64,000 bases of DNA from an uncultured Acetobacterium sp. (GTDB lineage Bacteria; Bacillota; Clostridia; Eubacteriales; Eubacteriaceae), in assembly GCF_963664135.1 (NCBI RefSeq), contig NZ_OY760905.1, positions 3,746,736-3,810,735 of the forward strand, in the 5' to 3' direction. Each line of letters begins with the position of its first letter. Position 1 is the stretch's first letter. Positions 18,365 through 26,586 of this stretch are shown piece by piece. Made by a program: the position numbers and the translations under genes. Under the pieces are notes generated by a model. It worked only from the letters and a program-made list of their open reading frames with translations. It ran no database searches and had not been told where the DNA came from.

Positions 18365-19378
18365 ATGGCACTTACACCGAAAGAAAACTATTTAAACGCA
18401 ATCAATCACAAAGAAACCGAATGGACACCGGTACACCTTGCCGATTGTGGTGTGCTGGGATTTGGCGCCCTGCCAGGACCCTGGATTGAAAAAGGACCAT
18501 TGGGTGGCGGCTATGATGGCTTTGGCATTCGTTGGATCACGCCAGCTTCTGGTGGTGGCGCGCCGATTCCAGCACCCAATGAACATATTATGGATGCCGA
18601 TACTATTATCGACTGGAAAAACATCGTCAAATTTCCTGATCTGGAAGCCGTTGACTGGCAGGCCATGGTGGCGACAGAATTGGCGATGATGCCCGTTGAC
18701 AGAACTGTGCAAGCCATTGAATTTGGTTGTGGCAATGGCGTGTTTGAGCGGCTTGCAGCCTTGATGGGTTTTGAGGAAGCCTTGATGGCTCTGGCCGAAG
18801 AACCAGAGGCCTGTAATGAACTAATGACCGCCATTACTGATTACAAAATTGAGTTTGCAAAAAAAGTAAAACAGTATTACAACCCCGATCTGTTTACCAA
18901 TTACGATGATATTGCCACTGAAAGAGGTCTGTTTATGTCGCCGACGGTCTATCGCGAACTGATTAAACCTCATCACAAACGACTTAACGACGCCGTCAGA
19001 GAATTGGGGATGATACCGGTGCAGCATACTTGCGGTTACTGTGAACCCCTGATTGAAGACATCATTGAAACCGGAGCTGCTGTCTGGACTTCCGTTCAGC
19101 CGACCAATGATATTGTCGGGATGCAGAAAAAATACGGCGATAAAATTGTTTTAATGGGTGGATTTGATACCAACGGTGCCCCCGGCGCTCCCGATGCGAC
19201 CCTGGAAACACGAATTGCCGAAGTTCACCGCTGCTTTGATGAATATGGCCAAAAACCAGGATTTATCTTCTTCGGGCATGTGCTGGTTAATAGTTTAGAT
19301 CCCGCCGAAATGGGCAAGCAAATGATGCCTATTATTCAGGAAGCGGTCCGTTACAGTCATCAGCTGGGAACAAAATAA
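18365..19378 (+). CDS. UroD-family corrinoid methyltransferase I (copy B)
   Basis: A 337-residue UroD-superfamily methyltransferase, closely similar to the protein at 9892-10917. The start ATG follows AAGGAGG at 18349-18355; an earlier in-frame start would run into the divergent regulator gene. VQHTCGYCE is present, but the third zinc Cys seen in the protein at 4302 is replaced (FIFFGH). It is the first gene of an operon with a G3E GTPase, a His-rich protein, methyltransferase II and a corrinoid protein, so it is very likely the substrate-specific component of an O-demethylase. Confidence 0.85.
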   Translation: MALTPKENYLNAINHKETEWTPVHLADCGVLGFGALPGPWIEKGPLGGGYDGFGIRWITPASGGGAPIPAPNEHIMDADTIIDWKNIVKFPDLEAVDWQAMVATELAMMPVDRTVQAIEFGCGNGVFERLAALMGFEEALMALAEEPEACNELMTAITDYKIEFAKKVKQYYNPDLFTNYDDIATERGLFMSPTVYRELIKPHHKRLNDAVRELGMIPVQHTCGYCEPLIEDIIETGAAVWTSVQPTNDIVGMQKKYGDKIVLMGGFDTNGAPGAPDATLETRIAEVHRCFDEYGQKPGFIFFGHVLVNSLDPAEMGKQMMPIIQEAVRYSHQLGTK

Positions 19379-19401
19379 CAGCACCAGAAAAGGAAACCAT
19401 T

Positions 19402-20031
19402 GTGAAGATATTAATTATCGGGGGATTTTTAGGCTCCGGAAAAACCAGCGTATTGCTGCAACTGGCAGAATATCTCGTTAGTCTTGAAAAAGAGTATCAT
19501 TCTGAAATAAAAGTGGCGATTGTTGAAAATGAAATTGGCGCAATCGGTATTGATGATAAAGTTCTGAAGCAGGCCGGATTTAATGTTAGCAATCTTTTTA
19601 GTGGATGCGCCTGCTGCTCTCTCACAGGAGAACTGGTTGCCAGTATTAAAAAAATCCAGTCCGAACTTGATCCCCAATGGCTGATCATTGAAGCCACTGG
19701 TGTAGCTTATCCAGGCAGTATCAGAAAAGTAATTTTAGATGAGTTGGGTCTTGACGCCACAATCCTGATCATCGCTGATGCCAAACGCTGGCAACGATTG
19801 GTTAACGCCATGGAATTACTGGTATCCGGACAGCTGGAGGACACTTCGATCGTATTACTGAATAAAGTGGATCTGATCAATAGTGCAGAATTTAAGCAAG
19901 TTGAGCAGAGCATATTAAACTATAATCAAACAGCGGAAGTCTTTCCAATATCCGCAAAAGCGGTAATTCCAGAAGACATATTGAAAAAAATAGTCAATCA
20001 AGTGGAGGCTTTATATGATAACAAAGCATAA
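19402..20031 (+). CDS. G3E-family GTPase (CobW/HypB/UreG-like metallochaperone)
   Basis: A 209-residue GTPase. GGFLGSGKTS (residues 7-16) is the P-loop, GCACCSLTG gives the CxCC metal-binding motif of COG0523 proteins, and LNKVDL is the guanine-specificity motif. The C-terminal CobW domain is missing, so its size is closer to HypB/UreG. Start GTG with AAAAGGAAA upstream. It overlaps the His-rich gene at 20015 by 17 bases, implying coupled translation. Family members insert metals by GTP hydrolysis; here the likely client is the zinc methyltransferase or the cobalt corrinoid protein of the same operon (inference). Confidence 0.85.
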   Translation: MKILIIGGFLGSGKTSVLLQLAEYLVSLEKEYHSEIKVAIVENEIGAIGIDDKVLKQAGFNVSNLFSGCACCSLTGELVASIKKIQSELDPQWLIIEATGVAYPGSIRKVILDELGLDATILIIADAKRWQRLVNAMELLVSGQLEDTSIVLLNKVDLINSAEFKQVEQSILNYNQTAEVFPISAKAVIPEDILKKIVNQVEALYDNKA

Positions 20032-20425
20032 TCACGCTGAATCCTGTACCCATAACCATGATGCTGGCCACCATCATCATGGTATTGAATCTCACTTACA
20101 TGATGATGTGTTGGTATGCTCCGGGAAGCGCGATATTATTGGAGATTTGGAAACCATAAAACAAAATTTGGTAGGTGAAATTGAAATCCTAGCCAAGTGG
20201 ATCCAGGAAATAGGCGGGATTATCGGTCATGTCAAGGCTTTGGTTGAACGTGATTCCCCGATAACCATGATATCAACCACTGGGGAAGATGTAACAGTCA
20301 AAGAAATGGCGGGATCATCCATTCATGCAAGCGTTGTAACAATTGTATTCAACACCGATGCCCAAAGCCTGGAATGCCGCATCGCATCACTATTTGACAC
20401 TTTACAGAAACAAACAGATTTGTAA
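20015..20425 (+). CDS. His-rich metal-binding accessory protein
   Basis: A 136-residue protein with a His/Cys-rich N-terminus (about 11 His in the first 33 residues, including HNHDAGHHHHG) typical of metal storage tails in HypB, SlyD or CobW-linked proteins. The remaining 100 residues form a predicted alpha/beta domain that I do not recognise. Start ATG with GGAGG inside the preceding gene. Between the GTPase and the methyltransferase II gene, it probably delivers zinc, cobalt or nickel with the GTPase. Function is inferred from composition and context only. Confidence 0.7.
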   Translation: MITKHNHAESCTHNHDAGHHHHGIESHLHDDVLVCSGKRDIIGDLETIKQNLVGEIEILAKWIQEIGGIIGHVKALVERDSPITMISTTGEDVTVKEMAGSSIHASVVTIVFNTDAQSLECRIASLFDTLQKQTDL

Positions 20426-20438
20426 GAGGAGTAAGAAA

Positions 20439-21236
20439 ATGATCATTATCGGAGAAAAAATTAACGGTGCTATCCCATCAACAGCCAAAGCGATTGCGGC
20501 CAAGGATGCGGAATTTATTAAAAACCTGGCGATTAAACAGACCGAAGCCGGAGCAGACTTCATTGATGTCTGTGCTTCAGTGGATGATGACATCGAACTG
20601 GAAACCATGAAATGGCTGATCGACATTGTTCAGGACACGGTAGATACGCCAATTGCGGTGGACAGTCCCAATGTGTACACCTGTATCGAGTCCATGAAAT
20701 ACTGCAATAAACCCGGACTGTTTAATTCCGTTTCATTAGAAGGTGATAAGGTCGACGTGGCCTTTAAAGCGATCGCCGACACCAAATGGGAATGCGTCGC
20801 GCTGTTAAACAGCGATAAGGGGATTCCGAAAACCGCTAAAGATCGTCTGGATGTTTTTGCCGATCTGATGGTTAAGGTCAAAGAATACAACATTGATCCT
20901 TCCCGTATGCACATTGATCCCTTGATTGAAATGCTGTGTACGTCGGAAGACGGGATTCAGATGGTCACTGAGGTCATTCGCGGTATCAAAGCTCAATACC
21001 CCACCATCCATGTCACCGGCGCCGTCAGCAACATTTCCTTCAACCTGCCTGCCCGACGGATAGCCAACCAGGCCTTTGCCGTTTTGGCCATGAGTGCCGG
21101 CATGGACAGCTTCATTCTGGATCCCCTGAACAAGGATATGATGGGAATGCTTTTTGCCACCGAAGCGATGATGGGTGAAGACGAATACTGTATGGAATAC
21201 ATCGGCGCCTTCCGCGAAGGTATTTTTGTAAAATAA
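20439..21236 (+). CDS. Methyltetrahydrofolate:corrinoid methyltransferase (methyltransferase II)
   Basis: A 265-residue pterin-binding TIM-barrel enzyme of the MtgA/OdmD/AcsE type that moves the methyl group from the corrinoid protein to tetrahydrofolate, feeding the Wood-Ljungdahl pathway. Typical segments are IIIGEKINGAIPSTAKAI, GADFIDVCAS, PIAVDSPN and VTGAVSNISFNLP. Start ATG at 20439 with AGAGGAG at 20425-20431; an earlier in-frame ATG overlaps the upstream gene and is rejected. It lies between the metal-handling pair and the corrinoid protein in one operon. Confidence 0.92.
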   Translation: MIIIGEKINGAIPSTAKAIAAKDAEFIKNLAIKQTEAGADFIDVCASVDDDIELETMKWLIDIVQDTVDTPIAVDSPNVYTCIESMKYCNKPGLFNSVSLEGDKVDVAFKAIADTKWECVALLNSDKGIPKTAKDRLDVFADLMVKVKEYNIDPSRMHIDPLIEMLCTSEDGIQMVTEVIRGIKAQYPTIHVTGAVSNISFNLPARRIANQAFAVLAMSAGMDSFILDPLNKDMMGMLFATEAMMGEDEYCMEYIGAFREGIFVK

Positions 21237-21245
21237 GTTACAACA

Positions 21246-21268
21246 AAACCTGGAACCCACACAGGTTT
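21246..21268 (+). other. Small hairpin between methyltransferase II and corrinoid genes
   Basis: AAACCTG (21246-21252) and CAGGTTT (21262-21268) form a 7-bp stem in the 106-base gap. It may stabilise the downstream message so that the corrinoid protein is made in larger amounts. Confidence 0.35.
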
Positions 21269-21342
21269 CGGGTGGATGAAATAAAAATAAGCACATTAAA
21301 TTTAATAAGTGCATTAAATCAAAAATAAAAGGAGAAATTAAC

Positions 21343-21969
21343 ATGTCAAAAATTGAAGAAGTAAAAGTATTGGTCGAAACGGGTAAATCAAAAAAGATTG
21401 CTGCAGCGGTTCAGGAAGCATTGGATGCTGGCGATAAAGCACAGGATATTCTGGATGCGATGATCGCTTCCATGGGTGTGGTTGGCGATAAATTCTCATC
21501 CGGCGAAATCTTTGTCCCAGAAATGTTGATTGCCGCCAAAGCGATGTCAAAAGGCGTGGAAGTGTTAAAACCAGTGATGGCTGGTGATGTATCCAATTCC
21601 TTAGGAACCTGTATCATCGGAACGGTTGCTGGGGATCTCCACGATATCGGCAAGAATCTGGTCACAATGATGATCGAAAGTGCCGGATTTGACATGATTG
21701 ATCTGGGTGTCGATGTGCCAGCTGAGCGATTTGTGGAAGCAGTAAAAGAAAATGACAACGTGGTCCTGGTTGCTTGTTCTGGTCTGTTGACCACCACCAT
21801 GCCAGCCTTAAAAGAAGCTGTTCAAACCGTTAAAGCAGCTTTACCTGACATGAAAGTCCTTGTCGGCGGTGCCCCGGTTACTCAGGCTTATGCCGACGAA
21901 ATTGGCGCCGATGGCTATGCAACGGATGCTGGCAGTGCTGCTGTTAAAGCAAAAGAACTGATTGCTTAA
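21343..21969 (+). CDS. Corrinoid (B12-binding) methyl-carrier protein
   Basis: A 208-residue corrinoid protein with the same layout as that at 5670: helical cap, then D98-x-H100-x-x-G103 in the B12 domain. The two proteins are almost identical over most of their length, so they are recent paralogues or interchangeable carriers. Start ATG with AAAGGAGA upstream; a terminator follows. As the last gene of the 18365 operon it completes methyltransferase I, methyltransferase II and carrier. Confidence 0.94.
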   Translation: MSKIEEVKVLVETGKSKKIAAAVQEALDAGDKAQDILDAMIASMGVVGDKFSSGEIFVPEMLIAAKAMSKGVEVLKPVMAGDVSNSLGTCIIGTVAGDLHDIGKNLVTMMIESAGFDMIDLGVDVPAERFVEAVKENDNVVLVACSGLLTTTMPALKEAVQTVKAALPDMKVLVGGAPVTQAYADEIGADGYATDAGSAAVKAKELIA

Positions 21970-21997
21970 AAAGAGTAAACGTTTTTGAAATACAACA

Positions 21998-22024
21998 AGA
22001 TCTGGTTTTTTACCAGGTCTTTTC
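21998..22024 (+). terminator. Terminator of the O-demethylase operon
   Basis: AAGATCTGGT and ACCAGGTCTT form a stem with one mismatch and a short T loop, followed by TTTT. Confidence 0.8.
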
Positions 22025-22098
22025 TTGATTCTTATTATTGTTAGAATGGTTCTGTTTTTAAAGAATTAATGGTTAACAGTGCATAAAGCTGGCAGTGA

Positions 22099-22200
22099 AC
22101 CGGTAGAGAGAGGATATCTGTCATAATAATTGGTGAGGCTTTCGAGATACCGGTAAAATGACGACAACGCTCCAGACTGGTCTATTCAACAGACCAAGTC
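22099..22200 (+). promoter_or_regulatory. Candidate structured leader of the chemoreceptor gene
   Basis: ACCGGTA (22099-22105) can pair with TACCGGT (22148-22154), enclosing 42 bases, and GACTGGTCT (22175-22183) can pair with AGACCAAGTC (22191-22200) just before the ribosome site. I could not match it to cyclic-di-GMP or other riboswitch consensus sequences. Confidence 0.3.
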
Positions 22201-22217
22201 GATGAAAGGAAATGAAA

Positions 22218-24602
22218 ATGAATGATATAAATACAAAATACAGTAGAAGTGACCAGAGAAACTATAAATCGAGCCTGGCTGGGAAAATAGCGTTGCTGGT
22301 GATTGTATTCTCGGCCATTGGCATTGCGATTACTGTGATGGGCGCTTATCTTTCAGCCAGAACGGTGCTAATATCGACTCTCCCGCAAGATAATCTGACA
22401 CAGGCCTTGCATTCCCTGGGACTGACAGTCGGTCTGGTTGCGTTGGCAATCGTTGTAATCAATGTACCGGTGGCAATTATTTGGGGTAGAATCTTGACGA
22501 AACCCGTCATTCGGTTAAACGAGGCGTTCGCTCGTATGAATGATGGAGAAATTGAATTTGATGATCAGTTATTCAATGATTTAAAAAATAGATCTGAAGA
22601 TGAAATCGGTCAGATGATGACATCATTAACGATGATGATTGAAAGTCGACGACAGTTGGTTGAAGCGGCTGAAGCCTTGGCCAAAGGAGATCTGACCGTT
22701 GAAATCAAACCGAGTTCTCAACAGGACCGGATGGCCTATGCACTGATTGACATGGTAGGGCAACTTAATCTTCTTTATAAGGAAATAGAAACGGCTGGAT
22801 ATGAAGTCGCTTATTTTGGGCATTTTGATTACAAAGGTGATCCGGATATTTTAGCTGGCTCCTACCAGGATTTTGTTTCGGGAATCAATCAGGTTATGGA
22901 CGGTCTTATTCAACCGCTTCGAAATGCCAGTCGTTACATCAACCAGATTGGTGCCGGTGAAATTCCTGAAAAAATCACTGAGACTTACAATGGCGATTTT
23001 AATATTCTAAAAGACAGTATTAACGCTTGTATTGATGGACTGGGCGCACTGGTTGCAGGCAATGAGGTGCTTGACCACATTGATCGAAATGATTTCTCCA
23101 GAAAAATTACAGGAAATTATAGTGGGCTTTATGGATCAATTTCTGAATCCATCAATCGGGCAGTGGATCAGTTTAATCGAATTATTATGGTGGTTGATAA
23201 TATCGCACAGGGTGAATTTACTTATCTTGACAAATTGAAGGAGCTAGGAAAACTCAGCGATGAAGATATCTTGACACCGAGTCTGATCGAGATGATCGAG
23301 ACAATTCAGCGGCTGGTTGAAGAAACCAGAAAAATGACACAAAGTGCGGTTGCCGGTGATTTAAGTAAGCGCGGTGATCCAGATCGTTTTAAAGGTGGTT
23401 ATGCCAAAGTCATCAACGGTTTTAATCAGACCCTGGACGCCGTTATCGCTCCGATCAATGAAGCGTCTGAAGTGATGACAGCACTGTCAAAAGGAAATCT
23501 GCAGGCAGAGATGACAGGGGATTATGCTGGGGACTATGCAGCAATTAAAACAGCCCTCAACAAAACGACGCAATTTTTGAAACGGGTTGTTGGTGAAATC
23601 ACGATGATTTTAATCAACATGCAAAAGGGCGATTTGAACCATGAAATTACAGCCTATTATCACGGTGATTTTTTCGAAATTAAAAAAGTTCTAAATGATA
23701 TCACGACTCAGCTCAGCAGTACACTTTCAGAGATTAATGTGGCTGCAGAACAAGTCGAAAGTGGTGCTCAGCAAATTTCCAGTGGTGGTCAGGCATTATC
23801 TCAAGGGGCAACTGAGCAAGCCAGTGCTATTGAGGAACTGACAGCGTCCATTGAAGAAGTGGCAGAAGAGACCAAAAAGAATGCCATCAGTGCCAATCAG
23901 GCCAGAGAGCTAACCATTGGTGTGCAGGAAAACGCTCAGATTGGGAATAGCCAGATGAAAAAAATGATGTCAGCGATGGACGAGATTAACACTTCATCCA
24001 AGAATATTTCAAAAATTATTAAAGTAATTGACGACATTGCGTTTCAGACCAATATCCTTGCGCTCAATGCAGCGGTCGAAGCCGCCCGGGCCGGTCAGCA
24101 TGGCAAAGGTTTTGCAGTGGTGGCAGAAGAGGTGCGCACCCTGGCCGCCCGCAGCGCCGAAGCCGCAAAGGAAACCACCGGTTTGATCGAAGGTTCTATC
24201 AATCGGGTAGAAGTGGGGAACACCATTGCCGATGAAACAGCCGCCAGCTTACAGACGATTCTCGAAAAAATTGAGGAAGTCACAGGAATTGTCAGTGAAA
24301 TTGCCAAGGGATCCAATGAACAGGCATCGGCCATCGCCGAAATCACTCAGGGGATTGAACAGGTCTCCCAGGTGGTACAAACCAATTCTGCCACTGCCGA
24401 ACAAAGTGCCGCAGCCAGTGAAGAATTATCCGGGCAGGCAGAAATGCTTAAACACATGATTGGAGCTTTTAAGCTGAAGGATCAGCAAGAGATTGGCATA
24501 GAATCGGGAAAATTTGATAGCAGTCCAATGCACCAAAATTTAGAACAGCGACAGCATGTACCAGAGATTATTCTGAATGAGTCTGAAACAGACAAATACT
24601 AA
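22218..24602 (+). CDS. Methyl-accepting chemotaxis protein without a large outer sensor domain
   Basis: A chemoreceptor of about 794 residues. Two membrane helices (about residues 22-50 and 70-90) are joined by only about 20 residues, so there is no real extracellular sensor. A long region of HAMP-like repeats follows, then the methyl-accepting signalling domain with the conserved hairpin tip ([20 protein letters not shown]). The ATG at 22218 is seven bases from AAAGGA and is preferred to that at 22212. A paralogue is at 26583. Signals are probably sensed inside the membrane or cytoplasm. Confidence 0.9.
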   Translation: MNDINTKYSRSDQRNYKSSLAGKIALLVIVFSAIGIAITVMGAYLSARTVLISTLPQDNLTQALHSLGLTVGLVALAIVVINVPVAIIWGRILTKPVIRLNEAFARMNDGEIEFDDQLFNDLKNRSEDEIGQMMTSLTMMIESRRQLVEAAEALAKGDLTVEIKPSSQQDRMAYALIDMVGQLNLLYKEIETAGYEVAYFGHFDYKGDPDILAGSYQDFVSGINQVMDGLIQPLRNASRYINQIGAGEIPEKITETYNGDFNILKDSINACIDGLGALVAGNEVLDHIDRNDFSRKITGNYSGLYGSISESINRAVDQFNRIIMVVDNIAQGEFTYLDKLKELGKLSDEDILTPSLIEMIETIQRLVEETRKMTQSAVAGDLSKRGDPDRFKGGYAKVINGFNQTLDAVIAPINEASEVMTALSKGNLQAEMTGDYAGDYAAIKTALNKTTQFLKRVVGEITMILINMQKGDLNHEITAYYHGDFFEIKKVLNDITTQLSSTLSEINVAAEQVESGAQQISSGGQALSQGATEQASAIEELTASIEEVAEETKKNAISANQARELTIGVQENAQIGNSQMKKMMSAMDEINTSSKNISKIIKVIDDIAFQTNILALNAAVEAARAGQHGKGFAVVAEEVRTLAARSAEAAKETTGLIEGSINRVEVGNTIADETAASLQTILEKIEEVTGIVSEIAKGSNEQASAIAEITQGIEQVSQVVQTNSATAEQSAAASEELSGQAEMLKHMIGAFKLKDQQEIGIESGKFDSSPMHQNLEQRQHVPEIILNESETDKY

Positions 24603-24610
24603 GAAGAAAA

Positions 24611-24654
24611 AAGCACCCCTGTTCCTCATAATAAAAAGAACAGGGGTGTTGCTT
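24611..24654 (+). terminator. Terminator after the first chemoreceptor gene
   Basis: AGCACCCCTGTTC (24612-24624) pairs with GAACAGGGGTG plus TGCT (24638-24653) around a 13-base loop, just after the stop codon. Confidence 0.75.
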
Positions 24655-24666
24655 ATGAGCTAAGAA

Positions 24667-24930
24667 TTAGTATCTTCGGGGAATTTTTTCAAGATCAAAT
24701 GTTTCGTTGCGGAACTCGGCATTAAAATAGGGGAAACGGGCAACTTTCGCCCGTATTTCTTTTTGCGGTGTGCCGGGGGAACCCCAAAGGACAATCACAT
24801 CGGTTCCTTCTTTGGCATATTACTGATCGATTGAGGCCAGTGAAATCATCCGCTGTTCATAGAATGAGTAGGTTTTTCCGGTGGCGACACCGATTTTTTT
24901 GCCATCCACTCAAACATAATTGCCGAGGAT
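24667..24930 (-). pseudogene. C-terminal remnant of a LigM/GcvT-like O-demethylase gene
   Basis: Minus-strand translation ending at the stop codon 24667-24669 gives VDGKKIGVATGKTYSFY, then TDVIVLWGSPG and VARFPYFNAEFRNETFD. This aligns with the C-terminus of the intact protein at 12863 (YDGEKMIGASSGRM, VIEVLWGNPE, VTLFPYIKENRNENFD). Two in-frame stops (TGA at 24910-24912 and a TAA about 30 codons later) break it, and the N-terminal 350 residues are missing. The sequence beyond 24930 is unrelated. It is a decayed second copy of the corrinoid-free demethylase. Confidence 0.8.
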
Positions 24931-25072
24931 GCTGCCCCTTGAGAAGCATTAGTCAATATTGAATATAACAACAAAGGCAGATATTTGTACGGCTGACGCT
25001 TGCTTGGATTGGGGAATAATAAAATGCTGGATGGTAATACTAAAAGAGCATTAGGCAAGGAACCATCAAGAT

Positions 25073-25586
25073 TTATTGATAGCAATATGCAACTCGGGAA
25101 TGATTATTTTTTGCTCTGACAAATTCAATTGCTTCCTTTCCGGTTATGTGTTCAATGTCAATTGCAATAATGTAAGCGTTTGAGCATTCATCTATTTCTT
25201 TGTGCTGGGCTTCTTCAGGCTGATCCCCTGAGTATTTTTACTAAAGAGAGGAATGCTTCCAACATTTCATCACCCTCCACAATTCTGGACTTACCAAAAG
25301 CAATAACACAACGGAAATAAGTTGTGTATTCCTTACTTATAATTGTATCTTCATCGGTGACTGAAAAAGACACTTTTGAATTGTTTGTGATGGAATCAAT
25401 TTTATGTCCAGCTCTTGCTGAATGAAAATAGATTTTGTCATTAAAATAGACGTAGCTTAATGGGACTGCGTAAGGATAATCTTCATCTCCTAAACAGGCC
25501 AAAACACCATTGGTGTTTCTTTTCATTACTGCAATCGTATCTTCCATTGATAATAATTGTTTACCTCTTCTCATTTCTCTAAACAT
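25073..25586 (-). pseudogene. Pyridoxamine-5'-phosphate-oxidase-fold (NimA-like) gene with a one-base frameshift
   Basis: The intact first part starts MFREMRRGKQLLS, typical of the NimA-like flavin/haem-binding split-barrel family, and continues with GVLACLGDEDYPYAVPLSYVY and the region ending FLSLVK. The frame then closes early (stop near 25215). Removing one A from the A-tract near 25235-25239 restores KYSGDQPEEAQHKEIDEC, then IIAIDIEHITGKEAIEFV, and a stop at 25073-25075, as expected for a full-length protein of about 170 residues. Either a real mutation, phase variation at the tract, or a sequencing error. Confidence 0.8.
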
Positions 25587-25715
25587 TAGCTTTTCTCACT
25601 TTCATAAAATTATAATCCAAATAGATATCAACATAAAATATCTATTCGGTAGTTGGAACACTTGTGTTATTCATAACATCGGGTGTGGCACGCTCGCATT
25701 AAAATCGAATAAAAA

Positions 25716-26046
25716 TTATACAGTGGTAAATTTCAGGCCTAAAATACCCACTAATATTAGGCAGAGAAATACAATTCGCAAAATATTGACAGGATCATTA
25801 AAAAGGATCATTAAAAAGGATCATGCCCAGTAATACGGCACCGATAGCACCGATTCCAGTCCAAATTGCATATGCCGTGCCGATTGGCAGAGATTTAGTT
25901 GCAAGTGCCAATAAATAAAAGCTTACGTCCATCGCTCCCAATGTAACAAATGAAGGGAACAACTTTGCAAATCCCTGAGAGTATTTAAGACCCATTGCCC
26001 AAACAACTTCAAAAATTCCTGCAATAATCAAATATAACCAAGCCAT
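25716..26046 (-). pseudogene. SMR-family guanidinium exporter (SugE/Gdx type) disrupted by a 13-bp tandem duplication
   Basis: The reading frame from ATG 26046 (GGAGG six bases upstream) encodes the first three SMR helices (MAWLYLIIAGIFEVVWAMGL, then LPIGTAYAIWTGIGAIGAVL) and stops at 25798 after GMILFNDPF. A 13-bp unit is present twice in tandem (25792-25804 and 25805-25817). Removing one unit restores ILFNDPVNILRIVFLCLILV and a stop at 25716-25718, the full fourth helix of a 105-residue SMR protein. A guanidine-I riboswitch lies directly upstream, so the substrate class is guanidinium. Confidence 0.85.
25792..25817. repeat. 13-bp tandem duplication inside the SMR gene
   Basis: GGATCATTAAAAA occurs twice head to tail, with a further partial GGATCAT. 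It shifts the frame and truncates the exporter. A short tandem repeat of this kind can arise and revert by replication slippage. Confidence 0.9.
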
Positions 26047-26094
26047 GTTTTTCCTCCGGAACATAAAATTAAGCCTGAAAAATATCTTTTGATA

Positions 26095-26190
26095 TCTCCC
26101 AGGCTTTTATCCTTCCGTGACACAGTTGTTAAACTGTGAGTTCTCTCTTGGTCACAGGCCAGTTATGCTGCGGAACCCTAGAGAACTTTA
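26095..26190 (-). promoter_or_regulatory. Guanidine-I (ykkC) riboswitch
   Basis: The minus strand carries the conserved guanidine-I aptamer blocks in order: CTCTAGGGTTCCG (around 26183-26171), an ACTGG...AGAGAG block, CACGG, then GGATAAAAGCCTGGGAGA ending at 26095. It lies 49 bases upstream of the SMR exporter start. The 3' block AAGCCTG (26106-26100 on the minus strand) can instead pair with CAGGCTT at 26077-26071, giving an alternative hairpin before the ribosome site as a likely expression switch. Confidence 0.9.
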
Positions 26191-26192
26191 AT

Positions 26193-26517
26193 GACTTTAT
26201 TAAGATAATGATCTTTCAAACTTTAAATAATTATACATTTATTTTAGCAATAAGTCAATATTCTCGTTTAATCATCTCCAGTTATTGGTTTGCATTCTGG
26301 TTATATCGAAAATAGCCCATCAAGACCAATGCTCACTTAACGTCTGTAAGTCAACGTTCTGTATACAAATGATTAAACTCTTTGTCTATTTCGATACGTT
26401 TCTATTTGCATATCTTCATGAAATCGAGTTATAATACAAAAGATAAGACATCAACGATAATCGATTAAAATGTGTCGATCTAGATGTCTATTTAAAATTA
26501 GGAAAGAGGTTATACAA
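26193..26517. other. Intergenic region upstream of the second chemoreceptor
   Basis: 325 bases without a gene. It holds the promoter at 26406-26435 and a copy of the ATAATCGATTA motif near 26457-26466, otherwise nothing was recognised. Confidence 0.45.
26406..26435 (+). promoter_or_regulatory. Candidate promoter of the leader peptide/chemoreceptor unit
   Basis: TTGCAT at 26406-26411 and a perfect TATAAT at 26430-26435 are separated by 18 bases. An ATAATCGATTA element follows about 25 bases downstream. Confidence 0.5.
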
Positions 26518-26586
26518 ATGGAGAAGAATAACAAAAGTAAATTAAAGCAGCTAAAGGCTGAAAAAGCGGGAGGAACTTTGCAATGA
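26518..26586 (+). CDS. 22-residue leader peptide, translationally coupled to the chemoreceptor gene
   Basis: A short frame starts at ATG 26518 after GGAAAGAGG and encodes a Lys-rich peptide beginning [19 protein letters not shown]. Its TGA overlaps the chemoreceptor start as ATGA (26583-26586), and a GGGAGGA site for the chemoreceptor lies inside the peptide gene. The overlap suggests coupled translation. No function is known. Confidence 0.5.
   Translation: MEKNNKSKLKQLKAEKAGGTLQ

Noticed and set aside
1..22000. Reductive activator of corrinoid proteins, or pyrrolysine-type MttB methyltransferases
   Set aside because: No protein with the ferredoxin plus ASKHA layout of corrinoid activators and no MttB-like protein was found; the activator at 62366 is of the dehydratase type.
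21970..22217. Cyclic-di-GMP or cobalamin riboswitch before the chemoreceptor or corrinoid genes
   Set aside because: Signature blocks of these classes were looked for by eye and not found.
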